The notes beneath the pieces are model-generated. The model was not told where the DNA came from, searched no databases, and worked only from the letters and a program-made list of their open reading frames with translations. From Phytophthora sp. 'mugwort' (Eukaryota > Oomycota > Peronosporomycetes > Peronosporales > Peronosporaceae): a stretch of 64,000 bases of DNA. Position numbers and translations under genes: made by a program. Position 1 is the first letter of the stretch. Each line of letters begins with the position of its first letter. The stretch is taken from positions 1,240,001 to 1,304,000 of the forward strand of contig JAUCEF010000009.1 of assembly GCA_033558025.1 (NCBI GenBank). The letters run 5' to 3'. Positions 10,046-21,528 of this stretch are shown here, in pieces.

Positions 10046-10548
10046 TACTGTACATGTACGCAGGTGTAGTTCGTGTTGGGTTGGTACTCCTTCAAACCAA
10101 ACAAACGGTACAGAAAGCTATATTCTGTTGAGCTACCTGAATGGCTGAGGACGACGCGATAATAATCCATGCAATGCACGTCCTTCTAGTCGTTTCATTG
10201 CAGTAACGTTAGCGGCGCATCATGGGAATGTACTGCTTTTGGAAGATTTTGAAAGTACCTAAAAGGTACCTAAATTATAATTAAGTACATACAATTAATT
10301 CGACCTTAAATCTAAAATTTGTCTAAAATGTTCTGGAACCGCTCTAAAACTGTTTTAAACTAGTTTCTCAGCTTCCAACAACGCTGTACTTTAAGTAAGC
10401 GAAGACTAAAGTCTTAGCAATAGGATAAGTGCGGAGACCATGGTAATCCTTGCACAGAAAGCAAACACCAAGCACTGCGTGCGAGTTTTATTAAGACTTA
10501 CAATAAATTGCTTGCTCTTTGTATCTCTGACTAGTCTCCGTGCATAGC
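10046..10548. other. Intergenic region, no gene seen
   Basis: This is AT-rich sequence between the MITE and the 3' end of the GST gene. It contains several variants of the tetramer-rich string AAGTACCTAAAAGGTACC near 10250-10275, forming a weak inverted repeat. No coding signal is visible on either strand. Confidence 0.5.
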
Positions 10549-11574
10549 TTAGTCAAAGATCCGTGCTGTTGTGGCCGCGTTGTAATCCACAAACGGGCCT
10601 TCAGCAACAATGTGCGGGGACTTATTCACCATGCCGATCTTAAGGTGATTCCAGTTCACCGTGCTCTTAAGTCCAGGGATCTGGTACAAATCACGCAGGT
10701 ATTGCTCGACATTGTGGTACTCCGTCAGATGCTTGTCCGTCTCCTGCTGGAACGCGTCGAGACGGACGAGCGTATGGAACAGACGCACATCAGCCTCCGT
10801 CACGCCCTTGCCAACCAAATACCTCTGCTTTCCCAGCAGCTCATTCAACTTCGCCAGCGCCACGTACACGTTAGCTTCCTCTTCAGCTGCAACCTCTGGA
10901 GTCGGGGCGAACATTTTCTTAAAAAATGCCATACTAACTTCTGCCACGATGCCATCATTGGCAACATCAATTTCCGCTCGCAGCTCCTCCGGGTACAAGT
11001 GCACGCTGGTCGGCACGAGCTCCCGAAAGCCCGAGTCCAAACTGCGCAGGATGCCCGCGGATTCCTCCGACACGATCGTACCCTTCTTCTTGTCCCACAG
11101 AACAGGCACGGAGAACGCACGCGACGCCGGATCCACCTTCTCGTACAGGTCACGCACGAACGTCACGTGGTTCACCGTGTCGGGCACACAGTCATCCGTC
11201 GGGTACGTCTTGCCATTGGCACCGACAATTGTGGCCGACGTCGTGGGGTCCACGAAGACCCAGCCCTTGTGTTCGTCACTGGCGTCGTCGGGTTTGGTTT
11301 TCTGGTATATGGGGTGTGCCACGGATAGCCCGATGACATCCTCGAGACCGAGCAAGTTGCGGGCTGCTAGAGCGCGACATGCGAAAGGACAAGAGTAGGT
11401 GACGTAGAGGTGGTAGCGACCTTTCTCAGCCGGGAACTGGGCGTCAGCGCGAGGCTCGATCTGGAAGTCGTACGGCGCGGGCTTGGAGACGGCCATAGTG
11501 GAAAGAGAAGTGGCGGCGAAGTGACTTGAGTTAGCGGAGGCTAATCGGGAAATGAGACTCAACCTCATGAGCAT
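10549..11574 (-). CDS. Glutathionyl-hydroquinone reductase (xi-class GST, ECM4/GTO family)
   Basis: Reading from ATG at 11574 gives 341 residues. The first ~26 residues (MLMRLSLISRLASANSS..) are basic and Ser-rich, like a mitochondrial presequence. The alternative start MAVSKPAP at 11496 gives a 315-residue cytosolic form. The thioredoxin-like domain carries the family signature YSCPFACRALAARNL, with catalytic Cys at residue 62 in a CPxA context, followed by LGLEDVIGLSVAHP. The all-helical C-terminal domain includes KQRYLVGKGVTEADVRLF, typical of this family. The family reduces glutathionyl-hydroquinones, detoxifying quinones with glutathione. The gene is intronless and shows no defect. Assignment to the family is firm; localisation is inferred. 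Confidence 0.92.
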   Translation of the reverse strand: MLMRLSLISRLASANSSHFAATSLSTMAVSKPAPYDFQIEPRADAQFPAEKGRYHLYVTYSCPFACRALAARNLLGLEDVIGLSVAHPIYQKTKPDDASDEHKGWVFVDPTTSATIVGANGKTYPTDDCVPDTVNHVTFVRDLYEKVDPASRAFSVPVLWDKKKGTIVSEESAGILRSLDSGFRELVPTSVHLYPEELRAEIDVANDGIVAEVSMAFFKKMFAPTPEVAAEEEANVYVALAKLNELLGKQRYLVGKGVTEADVRLFHTLVRLDAFQQETDKHLTEYHNVEQYLRDLYQIPGLKSTVNWNHLKIGMVNKSPHIVAEGPFVDYNAATTARIFD

Positions 11575-12956
11575 TTTTGGCAAGTAACAATTTATTATAT
11601 GGTACTGCATGTACTTCTGTGCTGTATTACGTAAAATGAGTAATAGGGGTAGGGCACAGTAAGCATGTTGATTCCCTAAAATCAGACAAGGGGTAACGGG
11701 CGCGGGGTGGGTCATCCCCACCCTTGTTGCTCTGGTTTATTTCAAAGCCGCTTACCGGTGCTCTCGAAGTTAAGAGAGTGTGCGGAGTGTTTACCGGTAA
11801 TAGCGACCTTAATCCCTCCAGACCGGGAGCCAAAAACACTTATAAACTGCATATGCAGCTTAGTTAGACTTGCTGTTTGTATACTAAAATGGTTAGGGTA
11901 GATAGGATAGAAATGAGTAGTGACAGGGGTGAGCTAATTTAGCATATAAACTGCATACCAGTCCACCCCCGAGCATTTCCAAACTGAATAATGCTAGATA
12001 TCACTGAAAGTGAGCTGTACGCACTTTAAAATCAAATACATAAGCGAAGTTGCCCCTAGCTATTTCCCAAACACCCGACTCGTCCAACCACACTTTTCGC
12101 GCTTTTCAAAATCCAATGATCCGAATAAATCCGGTAGTGCAATCACTTGAAACGATCAGTACAGACAATGGCCTGCAAATACGCCACCTGATGAACTCCA
12201 TCCGCCATAATTAAGGACCCAGTTTGAAAACGACAGCAAAAATACGCCACATCAGAATAAAACCGTCTGATTGGTTAAAACTAAAATCTATGCTCATAAA
12301 ATCGATTTGACCGATTCCAAGAAAATGGTACCGGTAATGCACATAGTCAGACTTAATGTTCAAAAAAGCAAATAAATTATTCTAACCACATAAGTTATTT
12401 AACAAGGACAAAAAGACACTGATTTCAGTATGACACGAGCGCATTTGGCCCAGGACAGCACTTCCGGAACTTTAATAATAGAAATAAGCTGGGTGGAATT
12501 GATTTGTGTCCTTCATCTTATATAATAAGGCTAATCCTCAACGTAGGGTTCTCTTTAAATTGCCCATCTTATCCACCCAATTATAGCAACTAAATTAAGG
12601 GCCGCTCTCTGGGGCATCTTGTGCTTTTAAAAGTGCATGATTACATACGGCTCTGTTGGAATTGCCACAAAGGCCCTGATAAAAATAGCCATTTTACATG
12701 AAAATAAGCAAACATTCAGTAATTTTGATTGGAAAATAAATTTCTGTTTTGGTCGATACAGACTTTGGAGTACCACTCTTTCGTGGCGTATTTTGCTGTC
12801 GGGGGGAATTCGTCGTTTTCTGTTTATGAGTGCAAACAGGACGCCATGATGTAATACAGGATGGGTTCGTCGGATGCTAGACAAGTTCGATTGCATACCA
12901 GCAGACTTCAACAAACATAATCTGCATTGTCCTGATTCTAATATGCAGGTTTGCAC
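11575..12956. other. Intergenic region, AT-rich, no gene seen
   Basis: No conserved coding frame is visible on either strand. Short open frames (for example 12637-12849) lack recognisable motifs. The region holds the promoter of the GST gene at its left end. TACCGGTAA-type strings recur at about 11750-11800 and 12330. Confidence 0.5.
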
Positions 12957-15186
12957 CTACGCTCGTGTGGCGTCTCTTTCTCGAAGCAGGTGTGTTTGGC
13001 GTGCCAGGCGACGACGGTGTGCCCGGAGTGTCCATTGCACTCGGGTATTCCTCGCGTTCACAACAGGAATCAGCTTTCCATTTAGCCATTCCTTATGCCA
13101 AATATCCCAACAGGTCATCGCCACATGACGCATGGTGCGGCGAGCTCTCGTATTCAGAGGTCGAACGGACCCGTGTTGTTGCAGTCGCCGCAGAAGTACG
13201 TCGTCGTCGATGGACGCTGTGTCTCTGTGCGCAGCCCAGAGAACACTTTGCAGGCGCGTTGTGCGGCGTTTCGCATGCGTGTCCGAGTTTGCGCCACTCG
13301 TCATCTATGCGAGCTGTATGAGTGGTCGCCTCGTTCTGGGGTATGCTGGCGGAAATATGTTCATATGATGGAGTCTGAGGGGCTGTTGGTTGCTGAATGT
13401 GTTGCACTCGTACATGTCTGTTCGTGGAGTCTGCATAGATGCAGGTGCAGCTTCTTAATGTACCGCACGCGCGAGAGCGGGTGTGTAGGTTTGTTCTTGT
13501 GGTAGGCATGATGGACAATGTAGCCATTCACGATCGCAAAGTCAGTCAGGCCAGTGCAGAGAAAATGCTCCGGCCGCGAATCCCAACAACTGATCGCAGT
13601 CATGCCATTGACGAGCTTCGACTTCGTCACCTTTAACGAACTACATGCGATGTCTGTTGTCCAGGTTTTCGTTTTCTCAATGACAGCTTTACAGTAACAT
13701 GTCATTATCGTACCAACACAGTAAAATCCCATGAGTAATAGTTAAATCGCCAATGCCACTGACGTGTAAAAGCGGCCAACCATTGCAAGTCTCATGCTTT
13801 GGTTCTGCGCCTCTGGACCAAACAGCTCCAACAAATTACGAACGACGGTGCTGGCCCTGATTTCATGTTTGTCTTGTGCGCGCCGCTTGCATGCTGCTTT
13901 TTGCCGCAATAGACTTCAAACCTGTCGATATTCAGTTTAGAAAATTCAGATTAGTAAGTTTAAGCAGCATCATTCACGATAGTTAATTGAAACAGCTAAA
14001 ACCAAACTTACCGAATGCAGCATGCTGTGACTGCACTGCACAACATGAAGAGCTTCGTTCCCCATTTGTGGGGCTTGTCCTTCAAGTAAACTCACCTCTT
14101 GTTCGACGACGACCGACTTGGCAGCACTGCTTCATCAAACGCCACGTGCGGTGGTGCGACGTACCCTCCCGAAAACGTTCACTGTAGCACCTCAACCACC
14201 TTGAGTATTATCCAGGCCAGGCGGCCCTTCTGAGCTCTTGACTCGTTGAGTTGAAGTGGAGGTTGCGAGAGATCTCTATGAAGCGATCACGTGCCAGCAT
14301 TGAACCAAAGCATCCGCCCGCGATTGCACCTTCATCAGTACTCTTCCAATGGGTCGATCGTTATTCACGGTTGGGGGCTATAGCCCTTGCAATTATCGAG
14401 CCAATAAAGCGACCATACCCATGTGATAGAATTCGCTTTTATCCTTTCACCTTGCGCTGTATATCACATCTCGTTTTCCTTGGCAGCTCTGCATTGAGAT
14501 GGCGCTTTGCTCGATAACGACGCTAAGCACTATCCACTCGAAGCGGTAACATCTCGTGATGATATTCGTTTGAGCAGGCGTCAATATGCTGTCACAGCAC
14601 TACGAGCATAAAGTAGAAGAACAGAGCGGCAGGCGAGTCCCTCTTCGCAGCAAGTCAGCGGTAGGCCCTGCGTATCCTTGGCGCAGCCCAGGATAGCTGC
14701 TCGTGTCGCTGACAGGCTCATATGGAGCCATAAGATAGTCGTATGTGTCCGGCTCCTCGATGTCCTCCCATCCCATAGCAGACTTCTCGCGCAATACAGG
14801 ATTCTTGAGGTTGCCCGCCAGTACCTCATCTTCCCCGCCAAACTTGGCCAAGACGTCCTTCCCAAAGAGGACTTCAGTAGCAATCTCTTGCTCCGTTTCT
14901 TCTGGGTCGTCCTCTTCGTCTTCTGTCTTCTGCGCTTCGGGTCGTCCTCTACGTCTTCTGGGATGCTATGTGCTTCGGGTCTCCGTCAGAACCATACTCG
15001 CCAGACTCCACGTCATCCGTCTCTGCTTTATCACTGGAATCCATCGAACCAAACTGCGGTGGGTTATCGCTTTCCTCCATAGTATTAAGAGCATCAGCAC
15101 TGTTCGCAAGCAGTTCACGACCAAGCGCATCAGCTTCAGCTTCGTCATCACCATCGCTATTTACAATAACATGCAGCACAGGATAG
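12957..15186 (-). pseudogene. piggyBac-like transposase (DDE_Tnp_1_7), decayed with internal deletion
   Basis: On the minus strand the following pieces appear in order: an acidic N-terminus (about 15179-14950), PGLRQGYAGPTADLL (about 14700-14640), a stretch with FGSMLARDRFIEIS (about 14330-14260), APPHVAFDEAVLPS (about 14160-14110), a remnant with FEVYCGKKQH (about 13920), and the 13732-13361 frame with GMTAISCWDSRPEHFLCTG. Next comes LTDFAIVNGYIVHHAY, and finally a zinc-ribbon-like tail (RACKVFSGL..TTTYFCGDC) ending in TCWDIWHKEWLNG. The family normally has about 100 residues between the CTG and LTDFAIVN motifs, so a catalytic segment is deleted here. Several stops and frameshifts confirm it is dead. 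The first Cys pair of the tail has lost one Cys (Phe instead). Confidence 0.82.
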
Positions 15187-15299
15187 TATTCAGCATATTA
15201 TTCATCATAACAATCAGTAAATCATGCAGTACAATATGTTGTATATGGTACAGCATAGTGTACAACAGAGTATTCAGCGCAGTATGCAACATTCAACGA

Positions 15300-17539
15300 A
15301 GGATACACCAGATCCTTCGGGTTCTTGAGAATCTCAGAACCCAAGCGCGAAACACGCTGGGAGGAGAATGGCTCCAGGGCGTCCACGTCCATAACCGAGG
15401 AGTTCCTCAGGAGTGGACCCTTGCTTCAAGATTTCAACCTCAGCGATCTCCCCAGCCTTCAGGTTGGCCAAGGAATTGGTCGGTATCAACTCTTCGAGGT
15501 TCAGGTGCTCTGACACCTCGGGCAGCGGCTCTAGCTGGATGTCGCCTGCCTTAACCGGGTGGCCGGTCTCGCCGTCGACGATGCGAAGACCGCCTTCGAC
15601 TGCTCGCGTCGGAAGAACCCGGGTTCTGGGTTCCGAGTCGCTTGAAGCGACTTCAGTCTGAAATGACATCAGACTCGATTTGCGGTGTCGGCTATGTCGT
15701 CGACAACGACAGTGACGTGGTACTTCGTTACCCACGTCTGTGGATGTCTCCCTGACGACGTCCAAGGCCTCTAGGGCTTCGTGTGGAACACGTTTACCCA
15801 CAGATGAAGCGCTTTTTTGCGCTTCCTCGCCAGTTTCGGTCTGGGTGTCTTGGTGTAGACCTTGTTACCTACCTGGTCGGTGCCACCTGGCGCAGCCACT
15901 CTTGAAGCCTGTGCGGCCGGTCTAGATTCCGGCGGGGTCGACGGCTATCCTTACCGACTGCCGCACTCACCAGGTACAGCTTCTTCTGCCACCGCTTCTA
16001 GGGAGTCGCTCAATACGTCGGCGGCTCCCAAACAATTACTGGATGCTCCTGCATCCCGGCGCCCCTTTAGCAAACCCCAGTTCCTGGCAGAGGTGCGAAC
16101 ATGACTCACCAATGCTCTGCCAGTAGCTGCGTGCAGGTTGGCCCTGATGGCTTTATTTCGCCAATCGATCCATGACTTGTGTTTTTCTCGAGCCAGGGCA
16201 TGCCCAGGATCAAGTCATGTTTATCCATCCTAGGACAGTAAACTGTTCCATGCTGTTGAAATCCTCGAACTTCACAGCTAGAACCGCATGGATCTTGGGA
16301 ACGAATCACCGTTCCGTCGGCCAGTTGTACCAACCCTGTCCCGTTGCCTTTGCTTTCTCTTTATGCATCGGCCAACTTGTTGCTGTTCTCCGCAACAGTC
16401 TGTCGGTGCGCGAAGTGCTTCGACGCTCGGGAGTCTATTAAGACTCGGAAGGGATGTGTACATCCCCGTACACTTACGTGTACTACTAGCAGCCCAACGT
16501 TGCCCCCCTTCGATTTGAGAGTGCACAGACCTTCAGGTGTTAGATCTCCATGGTGCGCGCCACCTGCGCACCGCTTATGAAGACTTAGATCTTCCCCAGT
16601 AGGGCCTACTGGTGTCCTGTGTTCTCCTGCCCATGGGGTCGTGGGTTTTGCCAGCGACCCTGAGCGCCATGGCCTTGGGAGGGAAACGGTTTCGTTGTTC
16701 CCCCGCAGGGCAGGCACTCCTAGATTATCACAGCTATAGCAACGAATATTATGCGCCGAGTGCCATGGGAACTGGCCCGCCGGGGGTCCCGCAATTTGTT
16801 GTCGCTGCCACTGGCCACATCGCCGCCGGCGTGCGCGCCTGGCGTTGGCTGTATTCCTTTTGGAGGGCGACTTGGATCGCCTCCTCCAGAGTATTGGCCT
16901 GCACCAGAAATATCTGGGTGCGGGCCGGGCCTACTATTAGACCGTCCACGGACACCGTCACCTTGATGAGTTCATGGAGTGGGTTTCGTACGATGGATGG
17001 GGTGATCTCCCGTATCTCTTGGATGTACTCGTGCACCTCACGTCTTCCATGTTTACATGGCAGGAAGCGTGACCGCTGGCGGTTCTCATACTTCGCCGGG
17101 TGGAACGCGGCTCTAAGCTGCTCACACAGCTGAGCCCAGGATCCGAAGCAACCAGGAGTTGTCGCTTCCCCCGTATACGCCCAACGCTTAGCGCTACCGC
17201 TAAGGTTGGAGAGGGCGAAAACCACTTCGAGGTACTCTGAAGAGATGAGAGCCGCATCCATTGCAAGCACAACTTCTCGCACCCAGAAGTCAAGGATTTC
17301 ACCTTTCTTCCCCTCGTACGGGTCTACCTTCAGCCTCGACGGCTTGGGGTAGACCTGTTTCGGCTCTGCGGCCGGATCCTACAGATTGCTCTGAACATGT
17401 TCTATGAGCCCCCGCTCGTACATGTCGAACGCGGTCACACGCTTGACCTGCTCAGCTTGCGTTGATGCTAAAGATGCCAGCCATCTTACGAACGACTTAA
17501 ACTGTGGGCCGTTCACATGAGGAACTCATTCCGGTCCAT
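15300..17539 (-). pseudogene. Ty3/gypsy retrotransposon gag-protease remnant
   Basis: On the minus strand ATG 17539 opens a broken gag. Recognisable stretches are PSRLKVDPYEGKKGEI, then an open gag frame at 17282-16749 (GSAKRWAYTGEA, FHPAKYENRQRS, REVHEYIQEIREI). The protease region follows at about 16480-16160: HPFRVLIDSRASKHFA, then VQLADGTVI and KHDLILGMPWLEKN. The catalytic DSG of the aspartic protease reads DSR here, so the protease is inactive. The spacer before reverse transcriptase (NLKAGEIAEVEILKQ) is present at about 15450, but no reverse transcriptase, RNase H or integrase follows. The copy is cut at about 15300, where the piggyBac remnant begins. Multiple frameshifts mark it as a fossil. 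Confidence 0.85.
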
Positions 17540-18849
17540 GTTGCTAGGTCCTCAGAGATGGCAGGTAGTAACCCGCTTAGGTGTGGATTGACTACCAGTG
17601 GTACCAAGTTTGACGGGGCACGCAACACCTTGCGCACAGTAAGTTTACTTCCGGAGAGCATACAAACTCTCAATGAACGGCAGTTCGCAAGTCCTTGGTC
17701 TGAGGGGGGCTGTTACCAAATAGGTAGAAATAAGACTGAATATATTTTTAGGTGATCACTTATAATGCGTCTTATACGTCACATATAAAGTTTCCTAGAT
17801 GTTATCCTATTGGGTGGTTCTGAAGTATTTGTACCATATGCGTGGTTCCCATCCGTAACGTCATAGTGATGTTGGCTACATCACTTAGGAGTACTTGGGT
17901 ACACCCCGTTACATTGCTGACCGCACTGTTCTGAACCACTTTGCCACGAGCGTGCCGACGTTGGGTGCCAGTATCATTCTGCCCAGCTAGCGCGGAGGAA
18001 TCATCGCTGGCCCATGCCCCGGGACTCGAACACTTATGCCATCTTGCCGACTGCTGGCTACGGTTTGACTGTCGACTTCTGTTTTTCTTCCACGAATCGG
18101 TTGTCGGGTCTCGGGGAAATCAGTTATCAGCACTTCGTATTTTGTCGCGAAATGTGGTAGCGTGAAATGATTTATGACCACTCCGTATTTTGTGAATAAG
18201 GATAACGACTAAAGAAGTCGATAGTGGCTGCTTGCACCGAATCAGCAGTAGGGGGTGAAAGTCACATAAACCGACCAACGGAGGAGAGCGGTTACGAGCG
18301 CGCGTAGCCATAGCAAACCCGCGCGGCGTCCCTAGCGCCGAGCTTTCCAGCGAGCCGAGCACTGTAGCAGGCCAAACTTTGAATATTTCCTCACAGGAGC
18401 GTATCGACTGTCATTGCAAAGCAAAGCCCAAGATCGCGATGACATCGGTCCGCGGGAGGGCTAGGGGTACAGGGAGAAGGGAGACCTCACATATAAAAGT
18501 AAGTTTAAACTAAAATGTGGCGTGACGTGAATCGGTGGAAGCAGCCTCTGCCAAAGAAGCCGGCAACGTACAGTTTGCAGATCCATGTCCACAACTCACA
18601 CACCACTCCATTCCAGAATAAGAGGTCTCTAGGCTTCTTTCGATTGTTCCTGAATAAGAGGTCTCATATTTTAGACGTAATCAACTATTACTATATAGTA
18701 CGGCGGGGATGAGGCCGCGATGATAGCGGTTCTTGTCGGAGAGCAAGAGACACGAACGGGGAGTCTTCCCTCCCGCTCAACCGCTGCTTGCCCATGTGAG
18801 CCGGCTTATAGTCATTGTCGCCGTCGGCTGAACACACAAGTCCATGCAA

Positions 18850-20410
18850 CTCTGCAAGCTAAGGAACGTTCCATTCAAAACGCGAGGTGGAAGCTCCCAG
18901 TACGCCTCCTTCGTTGCGGCAATCAATTCGTCGATGTTGTGTGCTGTTTTTCTATTTGTCGAGCCTGGATAGCTGTGAAAATCCCCAAGTCACAACAGTT
19001 CAAGTCGGGATTGTTAAGCGGTTGGTACCGCAGTTCCACCTTCATGCCACAGGTTCCACAGCAGCAGCAAACTCGGGGTCAGATGGTGGAATGTGGGCTG
19101 GGGCATTGTCCTGCTGGATCGCGACACGGTCACAGTTTGGCCATCTAGCGCGGACAGAGGGCAGCACCGCTGTAATCAGCTTCTCTCGGTAGGTCGACTT
19201 CGTAACGGACACCTCCCTCGTCTCCAGTGTGCCGACTAGCCTGCGTTTACTAGAGCGTACAGCTGCAACTTGCTCGGTGAAGGCCCAAATGTCGAGTTTA
19301 CCGTCGAACTGCTCGCCGTCGGGACCACAGCGTGGTCTTCCGACGGCAACCAGCATCACGACGTGGTTGACGAACTGCCTGCTTTTGACTCTCCGCGTAG
19401 GCGCCTGTTCATCGGGTAGCAAGAGGAATCGGCGGCGTGGTTGCGTAATATAAAACTCTTTTCGTCCACGTGAATCGTATTGAACATGCCCGAGTACTGC
19501 ATGGTGCTCCGATCAATATGGGCCTTGCCAAATGCTAGCCTTCCACGCTTGTGGTTCTTGGTCAACAACGGACGAAGGACGCTGCTGTGAGAGCACAGGT
19601 TTCCCTGCTGCAGCTCGCGGAACAGTCTAGTAGTAGGAAGGTTGCATGCAGCAGCTGCTGCGCGAAATGTAGAGCGGCGGTCGACTGGAGTGTTCCGCAG
19701 CAGCTCAAGCTGCTGGCTGCGGTCCCGGTGTCTGCGGCCGTTGTAGTGCATCCGAGTTGTAGCTCGGTAGACGCCGGACTGTCGTCATTCTAGCTCATCA
19801 CGCTTCCACACCCGACGCACAGTATTGGGGTAGAGGCTGAAAAGCACGACAACCTCTGTCTTTGCTCCCTTGTGTGGTGCATCTCCATTCAGTCGTGTCA
19901 GCAAAGCTTGCACTGCCTGATCGCGCTCGCGATCCGTCAAGTTCCTAGTACGCCGATACGATAGGGGGGACCTGCGCCCGGTGGGCGTAGCTACGGCCGC
20001 CAACATCACGGCCTCCACGGACGTTCCCGACCTCATGGGCATAGCCGACATTGGCGTTCCGCCGAGCATGGACACGCCCGACATCATCACGTCCGGCAGC
20101 GTGTGGCCGGCAACAGGTTGGTCGTGGTAGCCGGTAGCATCACGTCCGGCAGCGTTGTGGCCGGGAACGTCGTGGCCAGCGTCATGACCGGCAGCGCGGA
20201 CGTCGGGGTCGGCGGCGAGGCGGTCGTAGTGGGCGGCAGCGTGGACGTCGGGGCCGGTGACATGGTGGTGGGCATCACAGCGGCGAGCGGGCTAGTTCGT
20301 GAGGGAGCATTTGAGGGAGGAGGGGCGAAATGCTTGATGAGCTGTCCTTCTGACAGAGCAAGCCCCCTGAGGTGGAGCAGTTTAGTCTGTTTGGCGCCAA
20401 ATCTCGGCAT
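18850..20410 (-). pseudogene. Plant-type mariner transposase, decayed
   Basis: The minus-strand frame opens at 20410 (MPRFGAKQTKLLHLRG), then runs through a Pro/Thr-rich repeat stretch (20290-20100). After a frameshift an HTH region appears (NLTDRERDQAVQALL, about 19970-19800). The 19751-19356 frame holds MFNTIHVDEKSFI (first catalytic Asp) and the 19422-19042 frame holds VAIQQDNAPAHI (second Asp). A related tail follows to about 18850 with stops. Similarity is to the oomycete and plant mariner family. Frame changes at about 20090, 19780, 19400 and 19040 make it non-functional. Confidence 0.8.
20100..20290. repeat. GC-rich imperfect minisatellite in the mariner N-terminus
   Basis: Degenerate units around GTCGTGGCC, GGCAGCG and GACGTCGGG alternate for about 190 bp. 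Read on the minus strand they encode Pro/Thr/Ala-rich protein (PTSTLPPTTTASPP). This expansion is not part of the usual mariner transposase and probably arose by slippage after insertion. Confidence 0.6.
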
Positions 20411-20655
20411 CTAGACAAGTTGAACACACAAACGAATGGTGGCGACGAGTTGCGTGTTTTGGTAATAGTTCCACCTGTATCTGTTACGAATTGACCTTAG
20501 TCCGCAAATTTTTTTTTTGATAGGAACCTCTTATTCTGGAACGGAGTGGTAGTAAAATAGCCCATCACAGCGTCGGGAACCAACTATGTATTCATTTTTA
20601 ACTGTATTCCTCGTGCAGGGGGGTACCGTAGTACCACCTATTTGGTACGTGTAGC

Positions 20656-21528
20656 CATTTGTCCTCTCACAACCAACCTTGCTCAAGCAACGGCATCGAA
20701 AGCTCCTCAGTGCCGGTTAATTAACTCATCATATTACATTCGTATAATCTGAGCACTCGCTAAATAGCTCCGTTTGTAAAGCATGGCTCTCGAGACCAAG
20801 TCCTGCATGACGCTCGCTGACGAGCAGATATACACGCTGCGTACCCTACTTGTCCCAGAAGGTGTTATTGGCTTAGGCGTATTTCACGCTCGCTACCTCA
20901 GTCTCCCAAGAAGAGGACCCAGTAACCGATGAGCTTACGACATCATTTCGCGCATCCATACCTCAAGTCCGATGTCAATGACAGAGCAATCCACAAGAAG
21001 AAAACACAATAGGTGAACCCACTGACGAAGACTCTGCGGGAGGAGCATGATAGCGCTGACGATGACAAGGCTATGTATACGACGGAGGTGAATCGTTCAC
21101 TCCTGATGTCGAACTTGAGCCTGCAGACATAAAGGATCATCTCAAATGGATCGCCAAGCTTCTCGTCCGTGCTGATTCAGCGGGCAAGTCGGACAGGTCT
21201 ATGATGGGACTTCATGAGATGCATCTAGAACTACGTAGGCAGGAAGTCAGGCCATAGGCAGCAGATGTCCCTGCTGCATTTCTTCAAGCATGCTGCACCA
21301 AGTAACTTTTCTGCTAATCACCCCCTGGATTTTTTTTCGATTTTGTATGCTCAAAGTTGAGAGGGAATAACTAGTTAGGTTTGCAAACTGACGGTCGTTT
21401 TAGTATTGAAAAAATATATGTACCACATACACTCAGTCTCTTCAACACTGTCAGAGAGACTCAGTCGTAGCAATATGATCAGTGCGGAGACCATAAGAAG
21501 GTTGAACAGCTGACATCAGGAGGGTGGT
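20656..21528. other. Orphan region with a degenerate coding remnant
   Basis: Plus-strand fragments such as LKSDVNDRAIHKKKTQ (about 20960) and VELEPADIKDHLKWIAKLL (about 21110-21160) look like decayed coding sequence but are broken by stops and frame changes. I cannot assign a family. It may be part of a further transposon between the mariner/gypsy block and the pirin cluster. Confidence 0.35.

Larger units (their letters stand above)
18602..20550 (-). mobile_element. Plant-type mariner-like element with 25-bp TIRs
   Basis: The ends 18602-18626 and 20526-20550 are inverted copies of ACCACTCC(A/G)TTCCAGAATAAGAGGT with one mismatch. They resemble the CTCCCTCCGT ends of plant mariner/Stowaway elements. 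A second partial copy of the motif (TGAATAAGAGGTCTC) lies inside at about 18650. The body contains a decayed transposase on the minus strand. No clean TA target duplication is visible at the left end. Confidence 0.8.
17711..20655 (-). repeat. Probable gypsy LTR interrupted by a nested mariner element
   Basis: Just upstream (minus-strand sense) of the gag start, the sequence at 17711 begins TGTTACCAAATAGGT on the plus strand. Its first 12-mer TACCAAATAGGT recurs inverted at 20637-20648. LTRs typically end in short inverted TG..CA repeats, so 17711-18601 plus 20551-20655 could be one LTR of about 1 kb split by the mariner insertion 18602-20550. I could not find the partner LTR, which the piggyBac/gypsy junction may have destroyed. 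This is inference from position and a 12-bp match. Confidence 0.3.

Noticed and set aside
10540..11398. Long plus-strand frames (262 and 245 codons) over the GST gene
   Set aside because: They are antisense to a well-conserved glutathionyl-hydroquinone reductase and carry no motif of their own.
17990..18040. tRNA-like B box on the minus strand (GTTCGAGTCC)
   Set aside because: No A box at the right distance and no cloverleaf could be drawn; a chance match or old SINE trace.
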